Assembly (NCBI RefSeq): GCF_014280935.1
Contig: NZ_JACLZI010000013.1
Location: 44,711-108,710 of the forward strand
Direction: 5' to 3'
From: Aquibacillus kalidii
GTDB taxonomy: Bacteria > Bacillota > Bacilli > Bacillales > Amphibacillaceae
Length of the DNA: 64,000 nucleotides
Of this stretch, positions 8,022 through 16,267 are shown piece after piece; positions within the stretch are counted from its first letter, which is position 1, and each line of letters starts with the position of its first letter. The position numbers and the translations under genes are program-made. Under the pieces are notes generated by a model, which searched no databases, was not told where the DNA came from, and saw nothing but the letters and a program-made list of their open reading frames with translations.

Positions 8022-9098
8022 GTGAAAAAGAATGCGAGATTCTTAGTTTTAATTTTGATGTCTATTTTTATATTAAGTGCATGCGGAACTGATAATAAAG
8101 CTACTTCTAGTGAAGGGAATGAAGAGAAGGGTGCTTTAAATATTTATACTACATTGTATCCATTGGAATATTTCACAAAACAAATTGGCGGAGATTATGT
8201 AGAAGTGTCTTCTATTCTCCCACCTGGTACGGATGCCCATACTTTTGAACCAACTTCAAAAACGGTATTAGAAATTGCTGAAGCTGATTTATTTATTTAT
8301 AACAATGTAGACATGGAGGCTTATGCGGAAACTATAATTGATGCACTAAAAGACGATGTTACTGCAGTTGAAGCTTCGGCTGGAATATCCCTATTACAGG
8401 GTGAACATGAACACGATCACAATGGTACAACAGAGGAAGCAGAGCATGAGCACGATAGTGAAGAAGGCCACAGTGAAGAGACCCATACGGAAGAAGAACA
8501 TAGCGAAGAAGCGCATATGGAAGAAGAGGGCCACAGTGAAGAGGCACATACAGAAGAAGAGCATAATCATGGCGAGGCTGATCCACATGTATGGTTAGAT
8601 CCAATCCGTGCCATTTCAGTAGCGGAAAATATAAAGAATACCCTAATTGAGATGAAACCAGAGGCAAAACAAGATTTTGAAGCCAATTTTGCGGATTTGA
8701 AGACCAAACTTGAAAAATTAGATGAAGATTTTCATAATCAACTAGAATCGAAGGAACGTAATGAAATCTTAGTGACTCATGCTGCATATGGTTATTGGGA
8801 AGAAGCGTATGGATTGGAGCAGATATCTATATCAGGATTATCTTCTACAAATGAGCCTTCTCAAAAGCAGTTAGAAGAAGTCATTCAAACAGTCGAGGAA
8901 CTTGAAATTCATTACTTACTATTTGAACAAAATGTAACACCAAAAGTAGCAAAAGTTATTCAAAGTGAAACAAAGGTTGAATCGCTTCAAATCCATAATT
9001 TAGCTGTGCTAACAGAAGAGGATATTGATGCAGATGAGGACTATTTCACATTGATGAATAAGAATTTAGAAGTGTTATTAACGGCTCTAGAAAACTAG
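8022..9098 (+). CDS. znuA: Zinc ABC transporter substrate-binding lipoprotein (ZnuA/AdcA type)
   Basis: Start GTG follows AGGAGGATGAGAT. The signal peptide ends in the lipobox LSAC, giving lipid-modified Cys21. The cluster A-1 zinc ligands are visible: His73 in DAHTFEPT, His189 in DPHVWLDP, a His in VTHAAYGYW, and an acidic residue near DADEDYF. Between residues 128 and 184 lies a zinc-gathering loop with about 13 His, made of repeated HSEE(A/T)H(T/M)EEE units. The protein delivers Zn(II) to a membrane permease, but no znuB or znuC gene is adjacent. Zur-like boxes upstream fit zinc control. A bidirectional terminator follows. Confidence 0.9.
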   Translation: MKKNARFLVLILMSIFILSACGTDNKATSSEGNEEKGALNIYTTLYPLEYFTKQIGGDYVEVSSILPPGTDAHTFEPTSKTVLEIAEADLFIYNNVDMEAYAETIIDALKDDVTAVEASAGISLLQGEHEHDHNGTTEEAEHEHDSEEGHSEETHTEEEHSEEAHMEEEGHSEEAHTEEEHNHGEADPHVWLDPIRAISVAENIKNTLIEMKPEAKQDFEANFADLKTKLEKLDEDFHNQLESKERNEILVTHAAYGYWEEAYGLEQISISGLSSTNEPSQKQLEEVIQTVEELEIHYLLFEQNVTPKVAKVIQSETKVESLQIHNLAVLTEEDIDADEDYFTLMNKNLEVLLTALEN

Positions 9099-9110
9099 GT
9101 GTAACAAATT

Positions 9111-9147
9111 AAAGTGGGACAGGAGGATGAACTTCTTGTCCCACTTT
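9111..9147. terminator. Bidirectional terminator between convergent genes
   Basis: AAAGTGGGACA pairs perfectly with TGTCCCACTTT. T-runs occur on both sides, so it can serve the lipoprotein gene and the convergent membrane-protein gene. Confidence 0.85.
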
Positions 9148-9148
9148 T

Positions 9149-10327
9149 TCACTTTTCTTCCATTTGCTTTCTAATCTTTCTGATTGATTCTTTAAATTCT
9201 TGTACGTTAGCTAGTTGATCTATATGGTTACCGTATCTGACTTGTTTGTATAAGCAGGTGTGTTCCATCGGTAATTCTAACCTCGTGAACCAATCATTTA
9301 GACTTTCTCCTCGTTTTCTTTCTAGTCCTAATTTACGACTATATTTTTCTAATTCAAAAATCTCTCTACGTATTGGATGTTCAGGCTTTTTACCTAAGGA
9401 ATTTTTTCGGAAACGTGATGTCGTCTTGGGTGAATCTATGTTGCTAATTGAAGCGTATTCTTCTTGGTTTCGTTGTTTTTCTTTATTGACATATCTTTTG
9501 TATAAGCCAAATGAAACAAGCACAATACCAAGTATTATTAATCCGTTAATTGTCCAATAAATCAATTGTGTAATTACTTCCCCATTCTGTTGAGCAAGCT
9601 GATCTAATTTGTTTTGATTATCCTGCATAGGCTTCATCTCTTGAAGTTCCGATTTTTCGGCATCAGGTGTAGGTAATTTAATGTCGATCCACTTATCTAG
9701 TATAGTCAATATTTTTTCTGTAAGGAAAAGAACAGCATCAACAACTTTTACATACAACCATCTAAAAAGATCGAACATTACCCAAAAAATGCCGAGTATC
9801 ATAATCGGTACTCCTAGGAGCAATAGAGTTAATCTGCCTTTTGAAATACGCTGTTCACTTTTAATAAAAATATTACTTAAGAATCCCCCACCGACTACTA
9901 CAAGGAATTGCAAGATAACAATAAATAAAACCTCTAGGTTATTGGAGAACATCAGAATCATAATGGCAGCTACTATAGTTAACCCAAATATTTTCAATTG
10001 ATTTTGTTGATCAGCCATCTCTTGATGTGAGATATACCGCCAGCTAAAGAAAAAGCTAGTAAGGATGCTGATGAAAATTGGGAAATGAAACAAATAGTAT
10101 GCACAAGCGGTAATAACACAAATACTTCCAATAAAGATGAATTGATATTTATTAGTCAACAAGCCGACTATCGGAAGTAAAATAATCGAACCAATCATTA
10201 GTAAAAAGTAGTTAAGAAATGGGTATCCACTGTTCGCTAGAAAAAAGAAAGGGAGGAGCAGGAAATAAAAAGCAATTGCTTCACTCAGCCATTGATATAC
10301 TCTAGTGATGGATAAATTTGCTTCCAT
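9149..10327 (-). CDS. Polytopic membrane protein with DUF4129-like C-terminus
   Basis: The first 210 residues carry about six or seven membrane helices. After a charged linker (about 215-250) there is one more helix (about 255-277), then a cytosolic tail. The tail includes HPIRREIFELEKYSRKLGLE, RGESLNDWFTRLE and QVRYGNHI, the pattern of DUF4129 tails found at the end of TgpA/YebA-type transglutaminase-like proteins. It is the third gene of a MoxR-DUF58 operon, where Bacillus normally has such a transglutaminase (YebA). Here the transglutaminase domain itself is missing. It follows DUF58 by 15 bases. Function is unknown, probably envelope-related. Confidence 0.65.
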   Translation of the reverse strand: MEANLSITRVYQWLSEAIAFYFLLLPFFFLANSGYPFLNYFLLMIGSIILLPIVGLLTNKYQFIFIGSICVITACAYYLFHFPIFISILTSFFFSWRYISHQEMADQQNQLKIFGLTIVAAIMILMFSNNLEVLFIVILQFLVVVGGGFLSNIFIKSEQRISKGRLTLLLLGVPIMILGIFWVMFDLFRWLYVKVVDAVLFLTEKILTILDKWIDIKLPTPDAEKSELQEMKPMQDNQNKLDQLAQQNGEVITQLIYWTINGLIILGIVLVSFGLYKRYVNKEKQRNQEEYASISNIDSPKTTSRFRKNSLGKKPEHPIRREIFELEKYSRKLGLERKRGESLNDWFTRLELPMEHTCLYKQVRYGNHIDQLANVQEFKESIRKIRKQMEEK

Positions 10328-10342
10328 GAAGTTCGCTCCCTT

Positions 10343-11536
10343 CTATATTTTTTCTATCCAATAGTTTTCATCTTCCTGTTGAATATGAAATACTTGAACA
10401 CCTTTTTTCTTCCATTCATTTAAATAAGTAATAGTGGAATCGTGTTTATCCCCGACAAAAATAATGTTGCGATGGTCTGCCAAGTGCTGATTGATTCGAT
10501 ACATGACGTGTGTAATCGTAAAAAGCATTTCCTGTTTCTTTATGCGTGCTAAAAGATTAAGCAGCATCTTTAAATGATTATCTCCTTCACCACGCTCTGT
10601 TCGGAAATATCCATAGCTGCCTGGACTCTTTATGTTAATGTGTAATTCAATGGGAAAACCAATTTCGGTGGCTTTGTAGCAAAGATAGGTTGCAACTGAG
10701 ATATAGTCTTCTAATTTTTTTGACATGTAGGCATTATCCAGTCTACTATAGGATGCCACGTTAACGACAACTGTCCAAGACATATCCCACTTTCTTTCAA
10801 ATACCTTTGTTTGAAGTTTTTGTGTTTTAGCACTAGCCTTCCAGTGAACCCTCTGCAAAGAATCAGAAGATACATAATCCCTTGTTCCTATAGCTTCCAA
10901 GACGTCCTCAAATGGGGAAACAAGTGCACGATTATTACCAAAGGCTTTGCTGATCAACTCTTCAACACCGCTTACTTGTTTAGCTTCAGGGAAAACAAGT
11001 AACTCTGTATCATAAACTTGACTAGGAACCAATGAAATAAAATCAAAACCAAACATATTTGGGAAAGTATAGTTTAATTTCGTTAGTTTCGTCATCCCAC
11101 GATGTTTAGCTAGAAAAGAAAAATTCACCTTTACCTCGCTCGTATTAGGAATAGAAAGGGGAAGGGCGTTTCGTGTTTCGTTACCTAATTTTGATTCAAT
11201 CTTGAAACTTGTTTCTTCCAATTCACTTGTTGTGGAAAAGGTTAGCTTTCCATTTTGAATTGGGATTTTGGAATGGTTATAAATAACTAATTGTACTTTT
11301 ACTTGGTCACCAGGAAACATGGAGAGCGTCTGTTTTTTATTTTGAAGAAATAGTTTTTGACCTGCTACTTTTGCAAAAGTCATGTTCAGTACAACGAATG
11401 CAAAAATAAAAGCAGCAACTACAAATAATAACGGACGATTGAGTAAGATACCTATAGCGATACATAGGATGCCTATGCTGACTAAAAGTCCATTCTGTTT
11501 TTGTGAATCTGTTTGATCTTTTTTCCAACGGATCAT
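10343..11536 (-). CDS. DUF58 protein (YeaD-like)
   Basis: Two N-terminal membrane helices (about residues 16-55) lead into an extracellular beta region. Then comes the DUF58 signature EAIGTRDYVSSDSLQRVHWK (about 213-232) and LQTKVFERKWD. DUF58 proteins are nearly always encoded next to a MoxR ATPase and resemble VWA-type scaffolds. The ATG overlaps the stop of the MoxR gene by four bases, indicating translational coupling. The pair probably acts as a chaperone-like module on an envelope complex. Confidence 0.85.
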   Translation of the reverse strand: MIRWKKDQTDSQKQNGLLVSIGILCIAIGILLNRPLLFVVAAFIFAFVVLNMTFAKVAGQKLFLQNKKQTLSMFPGDQVKVQLVIYNHSKIPIQNGKLTFSTTSELEETSFKIESKLGNETRNALPLSIPNTSEVKVNFSFLAKHRGMTKLTKLNYTFPNMFGFDFISLVPSQVYDTELLVFPEAKQVSGVEELISKAFGNNRALVSPFEDVLEAIGTRDYVSSDSLQRVHWKASAKTQKLQTKVFERKWDMSWTVVVNVASYSRLDNAYMSKKLEDYISVATYLCYKATEIGFPIELHINIKSPGSYGYFRTERGEGDNHLKMLLNLLARIKKQEMLFTITHVMYRINQHLADHRNIIFVGDKHDSTITYLNEWKKKGVQVFHIQQEDENYWIEKI

Positions 11537-12486
11537 TCTGGTGCCTCAATTTCAACAGGAACATCAATAGCTGTTATTATTTCATTCATGACTTGTTCCG
11601 GAGATTTTCGTAAAGTTGCTTCCATACTTAGTACAAGGCGGTGTTCAAAAACAGGTACAATCAAATCTTTGGCATCATCTGGTGTGATATAACTTCTTCC
11701 TTTCAATAAAGCACGTGCCTGGCAAGCACGTATCCAACCTAATACAGCCCGAGTACTAATTCCTACTTCAATGTCACTGTTCTCTCTAGTAGCCCTAGCA
11801 ATATGTAAACAGTAGTCCACAACCGTATCCGCTGTTTCAATTTCTTTTACGGACTTTTTTAATTCGCTAATAGATTCGATAGACAATTTACTTTTTAATA
11901 AATCAATTGGCTCTTTTGTTCGATAGGATAGGAGAATATCCTTTTCTTCTTCAAAAGAAGGATAAGACATTTCGAGCTTGAATAAAAACCTATCTAATTG
12001 TGCCTCTGGTAACGGAAAGGTTCCATGGTTATTCTCTAAAGGGTTTTGTGTAGCTATAACAAAAAATGGATTAGGTAATTTAATCGTTTCCCCGTCAACC
12101 GTAGCTTGTTGTTCTCCCATTGCTTCTAGTAAACTTGATTGGGTTTTAGGTGTGGCGCGGTTGATTTCATCAGCTAATAGAATGTTCGTAACGACAGGAC
12201 CGGTACGTAACTCAAATTGTTGTTTTTGTGGATTAAAAAATTGAATTCCAGTTACATCACTTGGCAATACGTCTGGTGTAAACTGTACTCTACTAAACTG
12301 ACCATTCATCACTTTTGCAAAGCTATTCGCTAATTTCGTTTTACCGGAACCGGGAACACTTTCAAGAAGAACGTGACCATCTGATAATAACGCAATAAAT
12401 AACTTTTCAATAACATCTTCTTTCCCTATAACAACCTTACTAATCTCGTCCATTGCATCTTGAACCTGTTTAATATGCTCATTCAT
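11533..12486 (-). CDS. MoxR-family AAA+ ATPase (YeaC-like)
   Basis: The 317-residue ATPase has Walker A PGSGKTKLA (residues 45-53), Walker B NILLADEINR (101-110), a sensor segment FVIATQNPLENNHGTFPLPE, and the MoxR motif AQLDRFLFKLEMSYPS. MoxR proteins use ATP to mature or remodel partner complexes, usually with VWA or DUF58 proteins. It is the first gene of a three-gene minus-strand operon (MoxR, DUF58, membrane protein). The ribosome site is AAGGGGAGTC. A GGGACA repeat lies about 60 bases upstream, in the divergent intergenic region. Confidence 0.9.
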   Translation of the reverse strand: MNEHIKQVQDAMDEISKVVIGKEDVIEKLFIALLSDGHVLLESVPGSGKTKLANSFAKVMNGQFSRVQFTPDVLPSDVTGIQFFNPQKQQFELRTGPVVTNILLADEINRATPKTQSSLLEAMGEQQATVDGETIKLPNPFFVIATQNPLENNHGTFPLPEAQLDRFLFKLEMSYPSFEEEKDILLSYRTKEPIDLLKSKLSIESISELKKSVKEIETADTVVDYCLHIARATRENSDIEVGISTRAVLGWIRACQARALLKGRSYITPDDAKDLIVPVFEHRLVLSMEATLRKSPEQVMNEIITAIDVPVEIEAPE

Positions 12487-12545
12487 AAATGTAAGACTCC
12501 CCTTATCTATATAACTAACTATAATTCCTATAGTTTACCAAATTT

Positions 12546-12574
12546 AGGGACAAAGGGACAGGTCCCTTGTCCCA
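12546..12574. repeat. GGGACAGG palindromic repeat, copy 2
   Basis: A nearly perfect hairpin built from GGGACAAAGGGAC and GTCCCTTGTCCC sits in the divergent spacer between the MoxR operon and the nuclease gene. Confidence 0.75.
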
Positions 12575-12644
12575 TTAACTAACTGTGTTAAATTCAGTTA
12601 GTTTGTAATACATATGATAATAAAGAGAGGATGTGTTTTGACAA

Positions 12645-13757
12645 TTGAAAAGAAATATTCTGTTCATAGTTAGTATAGTTTTCTTTGTGTTTGTTCCAAT
12701 TAGTCAAGCTACTTCATTTGTAACTGTTCAGGAAGTATTAGGTATGGCTGATGGAACAGATGTCACTGTTGAAGGGTATGTTGTTGGAGTACCTACTTCG
12801 GTAAGCAATGTAGAACAAAGTGATTTTAGTAGTAACTATGCATTGGCTTTAGCCGACGATCCAAACGAAACGGAAGCTAACCATATGGTGTATGTAAAAC
12901 TAGATTCAGAATATCGAAGCCAATTCGGTCTTAACAATAATCCTAGTCTTAAAGGGTCTAAGGTGAAGGTAGAAGGTGTACGGGATCCTTATTTTAGTCA
13001 CCAAGGAATAGAGAATATTACATCAATAAATACAATTTCCGATGATAGTAGTGTAGGTGGAGATAGCGGCTCTTCACCAAATAGTTATTATGAAGATGCT
13101 CATGGGCTTTCAGGTGTATCGCTGAAACAGGCACTTCATGAAATTATTGATGATCACAGGGAGTTATCCTATAGTCAAGTATGGGATGCTTTACGTCATA
13201 CGGATGAAGATCCAAATAACTCAAACAATGTTTTGTTGCTTTATACTGGAAATTCCATTTCTAAATATAGTAATGGAGGATATATAGATGAATGGAATAG
13301 AGAACATGTTTGGGCAAAATCTCATGGTGATTTTGGAACGACAATGGGGGCTGGAACAGATATTCATCATCTTCGACCAACAGATGTATCGGTGAATTCA
13401 AGGCGGGGGAACCTTGACTTCGACAACGGAGGAAATGCATTCTATGAAGCTACTGATACGTATTATGACTCTGATTCGTGGGAGCCGCGTGATGATGTGA
13501 AAGGCGATGTGGCTAGAATGATATTTTACATGGCAGTTCGCTATGAGGGCGATCAAGGTGAAGTAGATTTAGAAATAGTTGATCAAGTAGGTACGAGAGG
13601 TCCATACCTTGGAAAAATTTCAACATTGAAACAGTGGCACCAGGAGGATCCTGTTGATAGTTTTGAAAGATCAAGAAACCAATTAATTTACTCAAATTAC
13701 CAAGGCAATCGTAATCCATTTATTGACCATCCAGAATATGTAGAAGAGATCTGGTAA
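12645..13757 (+). CDS. Secreted endonuclease I-family nuclease with N-terminal OB-fold (DUF6359-like)
   Basis: A hydrophobic signal peptide occupies residues 2-23. Residues 24-125 form an OB-like domain (FVTVQEVLGM, TVEGYVVGVPTS, YVKLDSEYRS, KVKVEGV) typical of DUF6359 modules. From about 150 an endonuclease I domain follows, with WNREHVWAKSHGDFG and DIHHLRPTDVSVNSRRGNLD, the His and Asn residues of the metal-dependent active site. The family includes the Bacillus secreted nucleases YurI and YhcR, so nucleic acid scavenging outside the cell is likely. The TTG start is the only one that leaves the signal peptide intact, but the nearest AGAGAGG lies 14 bases away, so translation may be weak. 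Confidence 0.8.
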   Translation: MKRNILFIVSIVFFVFVPISQATSFVTVQEVLGMADGTDVTVEGYVVGVPTSVSNVEQSDFSSNYALALADDPNETEANHMVYVKLDSEYRSQFGLNNNPSLKGSKVKVEGVRDPYFSHQGIENITSINTISDDSSVGGDSGSSPNSYYEDAHGLSGVSLKQALHEIIDDHRELSYSQVWDALRHTDEDPNNSNNVLLLYTGNSISKYSNGGYIDEWNREHVWAKSHGDFGTTMGAGTDIHHLRPTDVSVNSRRGNLDFDNGGNAFYEATDTYYDSDSWEPRDDVKGDVARMIFYMAVRYEGDQGEVDLEIVDQVGTRGPYLGKISTLKQWHQEDPVDSFERSRNQLIYSNYQGNRNPFIDHPEYVEEIW

Positions 13758-14228
13758 TAGGAGAGGAAAGGTGCTTCTGTCCCTTTCCTCCTGTGAATTA
13801 ACAGAATTTTAAGATATAACATATAATACTTAGCGTAACTATGTTATACTTATATGAGTATCAACTTATTTCCTGAAAAGGTAGGTGATAAGAGGATTCA
13901 GTATAAGTTAGGCTGTTTGAGAAAGGTTTTTTCAATACTTGAGTGGGTAATAAACACCAATTATGGTAATGAGTGAATGTTTGTAATGAAGTTTGGAAAT
14001 AAATAGAATAGAATTGATTTTTTTACGAAAGCTAAAAGTATCAATCTTTATAAGATAGCCCTTCCTTCTATAAGAGGCTATTTTTTGTACCTGGAAAATG
14101 TAAAAGGCCCTTTGATATTGAGAATGCACCTTAAGTGGAAAAGTTTAGCGCATGATTCACGTAATCTCTATGGAGAACGTACAATAAGAATTACTAACTA
14201 AATCCAAAAAGCGAGGAGCGTTTATCTT
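13758..14228. other. 471-bp spacer, two hairpins, no gene seen
   Basis: A hairpin GAGGAAAGG / CCTTTCCTC (13763-13790) closes the nuclease unit. A second hairpin (ATAGCC / GGCTAT followed by TTTTTT, 14055-14086) lies mid-spacer with no obvious gene in front of it. It may end a short untranslated RNA. Nothing coding was found on either strand. Confidence 0.4.
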
Positions 14229-14612
14229 ATGTCAGAGAAAGGTATTGTTATCAATTTCAACGATTATAAACGCAAGAAAAAGGGGTTAGATAAACCTATT
14301 TTTAGGAAACCGACGAAAATATCAATTGGTGACCTGGAACATCCAGAACAAAACGGTCAATACCTTGTTATCTGTAATTTAGTTCACGACAATCGCCAGT
14401 TTCTTGCAATGGAAAGACAGGATGAGGAAGAGGCCCTTCTATCCTTAGTTGAAGGAATTGTAGAAGATGGTTTATTAGTAAGAGTTGCTCCAATAAAGGC
14501 CGATGAATTACCAGAGATTGAGGCGAAGTTTTCAAAGGTTTTTGCTCAAGCTAGCACAAAGTATGGTATTCCAGCTCAAAGTAATAGGAAAAAATTTAAT
14601 TTTAGAAAATGA
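14229..14612 (+). CDS. Conserved-looking hypothetical protein, weakly DUF1292-like
   Basis: A 127-residue cytosolic protein with good ribosome site GCGAGGAGCG. The N-terminus is basic (DYKRKKKG). The centre QYLVICNLVHDNRQFLAMER followed by QDEEEALLSLVEGIVEDG resembles the beta core of DUF1292 (YrzB) proteins, which read a small Tyr/Val strand followed by acidic residues, but I am not certain of the link. A short C-terminal tail is Lys/Arg-rich and might bind nucleic acid. It is a single gene with its own terminator. Function unknown. Confidence 0.7.
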   Translation: MSEKGIVINFNDYKRKKKGLDKPIFRKPTKISIGDLEHPEQNGQYLVICNLVHDNRQFLAMERQDEEEALLSLVEGIVEDGLLVRVAPIKADELPEIEAKFSKVFAQASTKYGIPAQSNRKKFNFRK

Positions 14613-14674
14613 TTTTTTAAAAGAAATGCTGTTTGTAAAAAGGAGAGTTTATAGTACGTGAGAGGATATAAATA

Positions 14675-14714
14675 AAGACATGTTTCCAGTATGAAGAGGG
14701 AACATGTCTTTTTG
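14675..14714 (+). terminator. Terminator hairpin that also carries the GACATGTTTCC motif
   Basis: AAGACATGTT pairs with AACATGTCTT, then TTTG. The arm GACATGTTTCC is repeated just after the transposase gene at 15648-15658. The hairpin may therefore be both the terminator of the upstream gene and one flank of the transposase unit. Confidence 0.65.
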
Positions 14715-14883
14715 TTATGATAAGGAAATCTGCTTAACTAGTACGTAACTTGTAATGAAGTGGAACATTTATCACAGAAGTGGTGAACTTTGTGGTAATA
14801 TACAAAAAATATCAAGAATTCTACCAAATCCCCTAATGTACAAGCTATTCCACCCCCCTTAAACCCCGAGAGGTGAACAAGTC

Positions 14884-15645
14884 ATGGTAAGACAGTCCAG
14901 AAAGCTAAGCTATAATGGAATGTATCATCTTATGTTAAGAGGCATTAATAGGCAGGTTATCTTTGAGGATGATCAAGATAGAATAAGGTTTTTAGATACA
15001 TTAAAAAGGTTCAAAGAGGTTAGCGGTAGCCAAATATATGGTTACTGCCTAATGGATAACCATATTCATTTATTGATGAAAGAAATAGAAGAGACCGTTT
15101 CGAAAGTTGTTCAAAGGATAAGTAGTAGCTACGTTTATTGGTACAATAACAAGTATGATAGATGTGGCCATTTGTTTCAAGATAGGTTTAAGAGTGAACC
15201 TGTAGAAGATCCTCGTTATTTTCTTACCGTGCTACGTTATATTCATCAGAATCCCGTTAAAGCCGGGTTATCATCTAGTGTGTTTGAGTCGAATTGGACT
15301 AGCATAGTCGAATACCTGGCTAATCCCCAAATTGTCGATATTGATCTGGCCCTCACACTATTTTCCTCCGATAATGATAAATCATTACAATTCTTTAAGG
15401 AATACATGCAACAGTCAAATAATGATATATGTTTAGAAAGTCATAAAAAAGTGGCTATACCGGATGCAGATGTCATCAAGCACATCGAAAAGTTAGGAAT
15501 TGAAAAGATTAGTACATTGCAACAGTTAAATAAAAAATCGAGAGATGCACTTTTAGCTGAATTGAAAAAACTGGATGGTGTCACGATCAGGCAACTGTCA
15601 AGAGTTACAGGCATCTCTAAAAGTGTCATTGACCGTATTGGATAA
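14884..15645 (+). CDS. REP-associated tyrosine transposase (RAYT, Y1/HUH family)
   Basis: The 253-residue protein has the HUH motif His60-Ile-His62 in MDNHIHLLMK. The helix RCGHLFQDRFKSEP (93-106) follows, then RYIHQNPVKAGL, whose Tyr119 is the likely catalytic tyrosine. The C-terminus (about 232-251) is a helix-turn-helix, TIRQLSRVTGISKSVIDR. Such RAYT enzymes cut single-stranded DNA at palindromic repeats and spread them, usually as single domesticated copies. The ATG follows GAGGTGAACAAG. The motif GACATGTTTCC occurs on both sides of the gene. No long terminal repeats are seen. Confidence 0.85.
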   Translation: MVRQSRKLSYNGMYHLMLRGINRQVIFEDDQDRIRFLDTLKRFKEVSGSQIYGYCLMDNHIHLLMKEIEETVSKVVQRISSSYVYWYNNKYDRCGHLFQDRFKSEPVEDPRYFLTVLRYIHQNPVKAGLSSSVFESNWTSIVEYLANPQIVDIDLALTLFSSDNDKSLQFFKEYMQQSNNDICLESHKKVAIPDADVIKHIEKLGIEKISTLQQLNKKSRDALLAELKKLDGVTIRQLSRVTGISKSVIDRIG

Positions 15646-16215
15646 TGGACATGTTTCCTGACGACTGCTACCAGAGTATATCCCCTGTTGATTTAGATAT
15701 GTTGATTTTTCTTTTGTTATTTTTACAAAAAATTGGAATAAGACAAACTGTTAGGTAAATACCCTTGAAGAGGATATGAAGGGAGGAATATGAAACTAAA
15801 AGATTGAGTAGATCGTAACTATTTATAAAAGGGGATTTGATAGGTGAAAAAGCATCGTCACCTGGGTTGTTAGAAGAATTTGTTTAAAATCATCCTAATT
15901 ACCTAGTGAGCTTACTTAAATAAAACATAGCAATCTAACTAGGAAAATGATCTTAGGGAAAAATAGGTATATACTATCTTTTCGTTTTTAGGAAAATATT
16001 GTATATAATCCCGATTTTGTGTTCGGATTGGGTATTTGTAGACTTTAGGATGCTTTAACATTATTTGACAACAAGGTGGAATTAGTAGTAAAAAAAGTGA
16101 AGGGGAAATAACTCAAAATAGCTAGCAAATTATCGAAAAATGGTTTATTGTTAAGAAATGTGACGAAAAGAACTACTATTATTCTTTTATTTATCTATGT
16201 GGTATTTCGTACTTA
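15646..16215. other. 570-bp spacer, no gene recognised
   Basis: It starts with GACATGTTTCC (15648-15658), a copy of the arm left of the transposase. Two very short frames with ribosome-like sites are seen (AAGGGAGGAAT then five codons near 15789; AAAAGGGGAT then TTG and 16 codons near 15837). Both are too short to call. The rest is AT-rich, with no stable hairpin. Confidence 0.35.
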
Positions 16216-16245
16216 ATGGGACAAGGGACCTGTCCCCATGTCCCA
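16216..16245. repeat. GGGACAGG palindromic repeat, copy 3
   Basis: The palindrome ATGGGACAAGGGACCTGTCC continues into CCATGTCCCA. Its right end contains an ATG that is in frame with the next gene and could mislead start prediction. Confidence 0.75.
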
Positions 16246-16267
16246 AAAAAAGGAAGAGGGGATTAGT

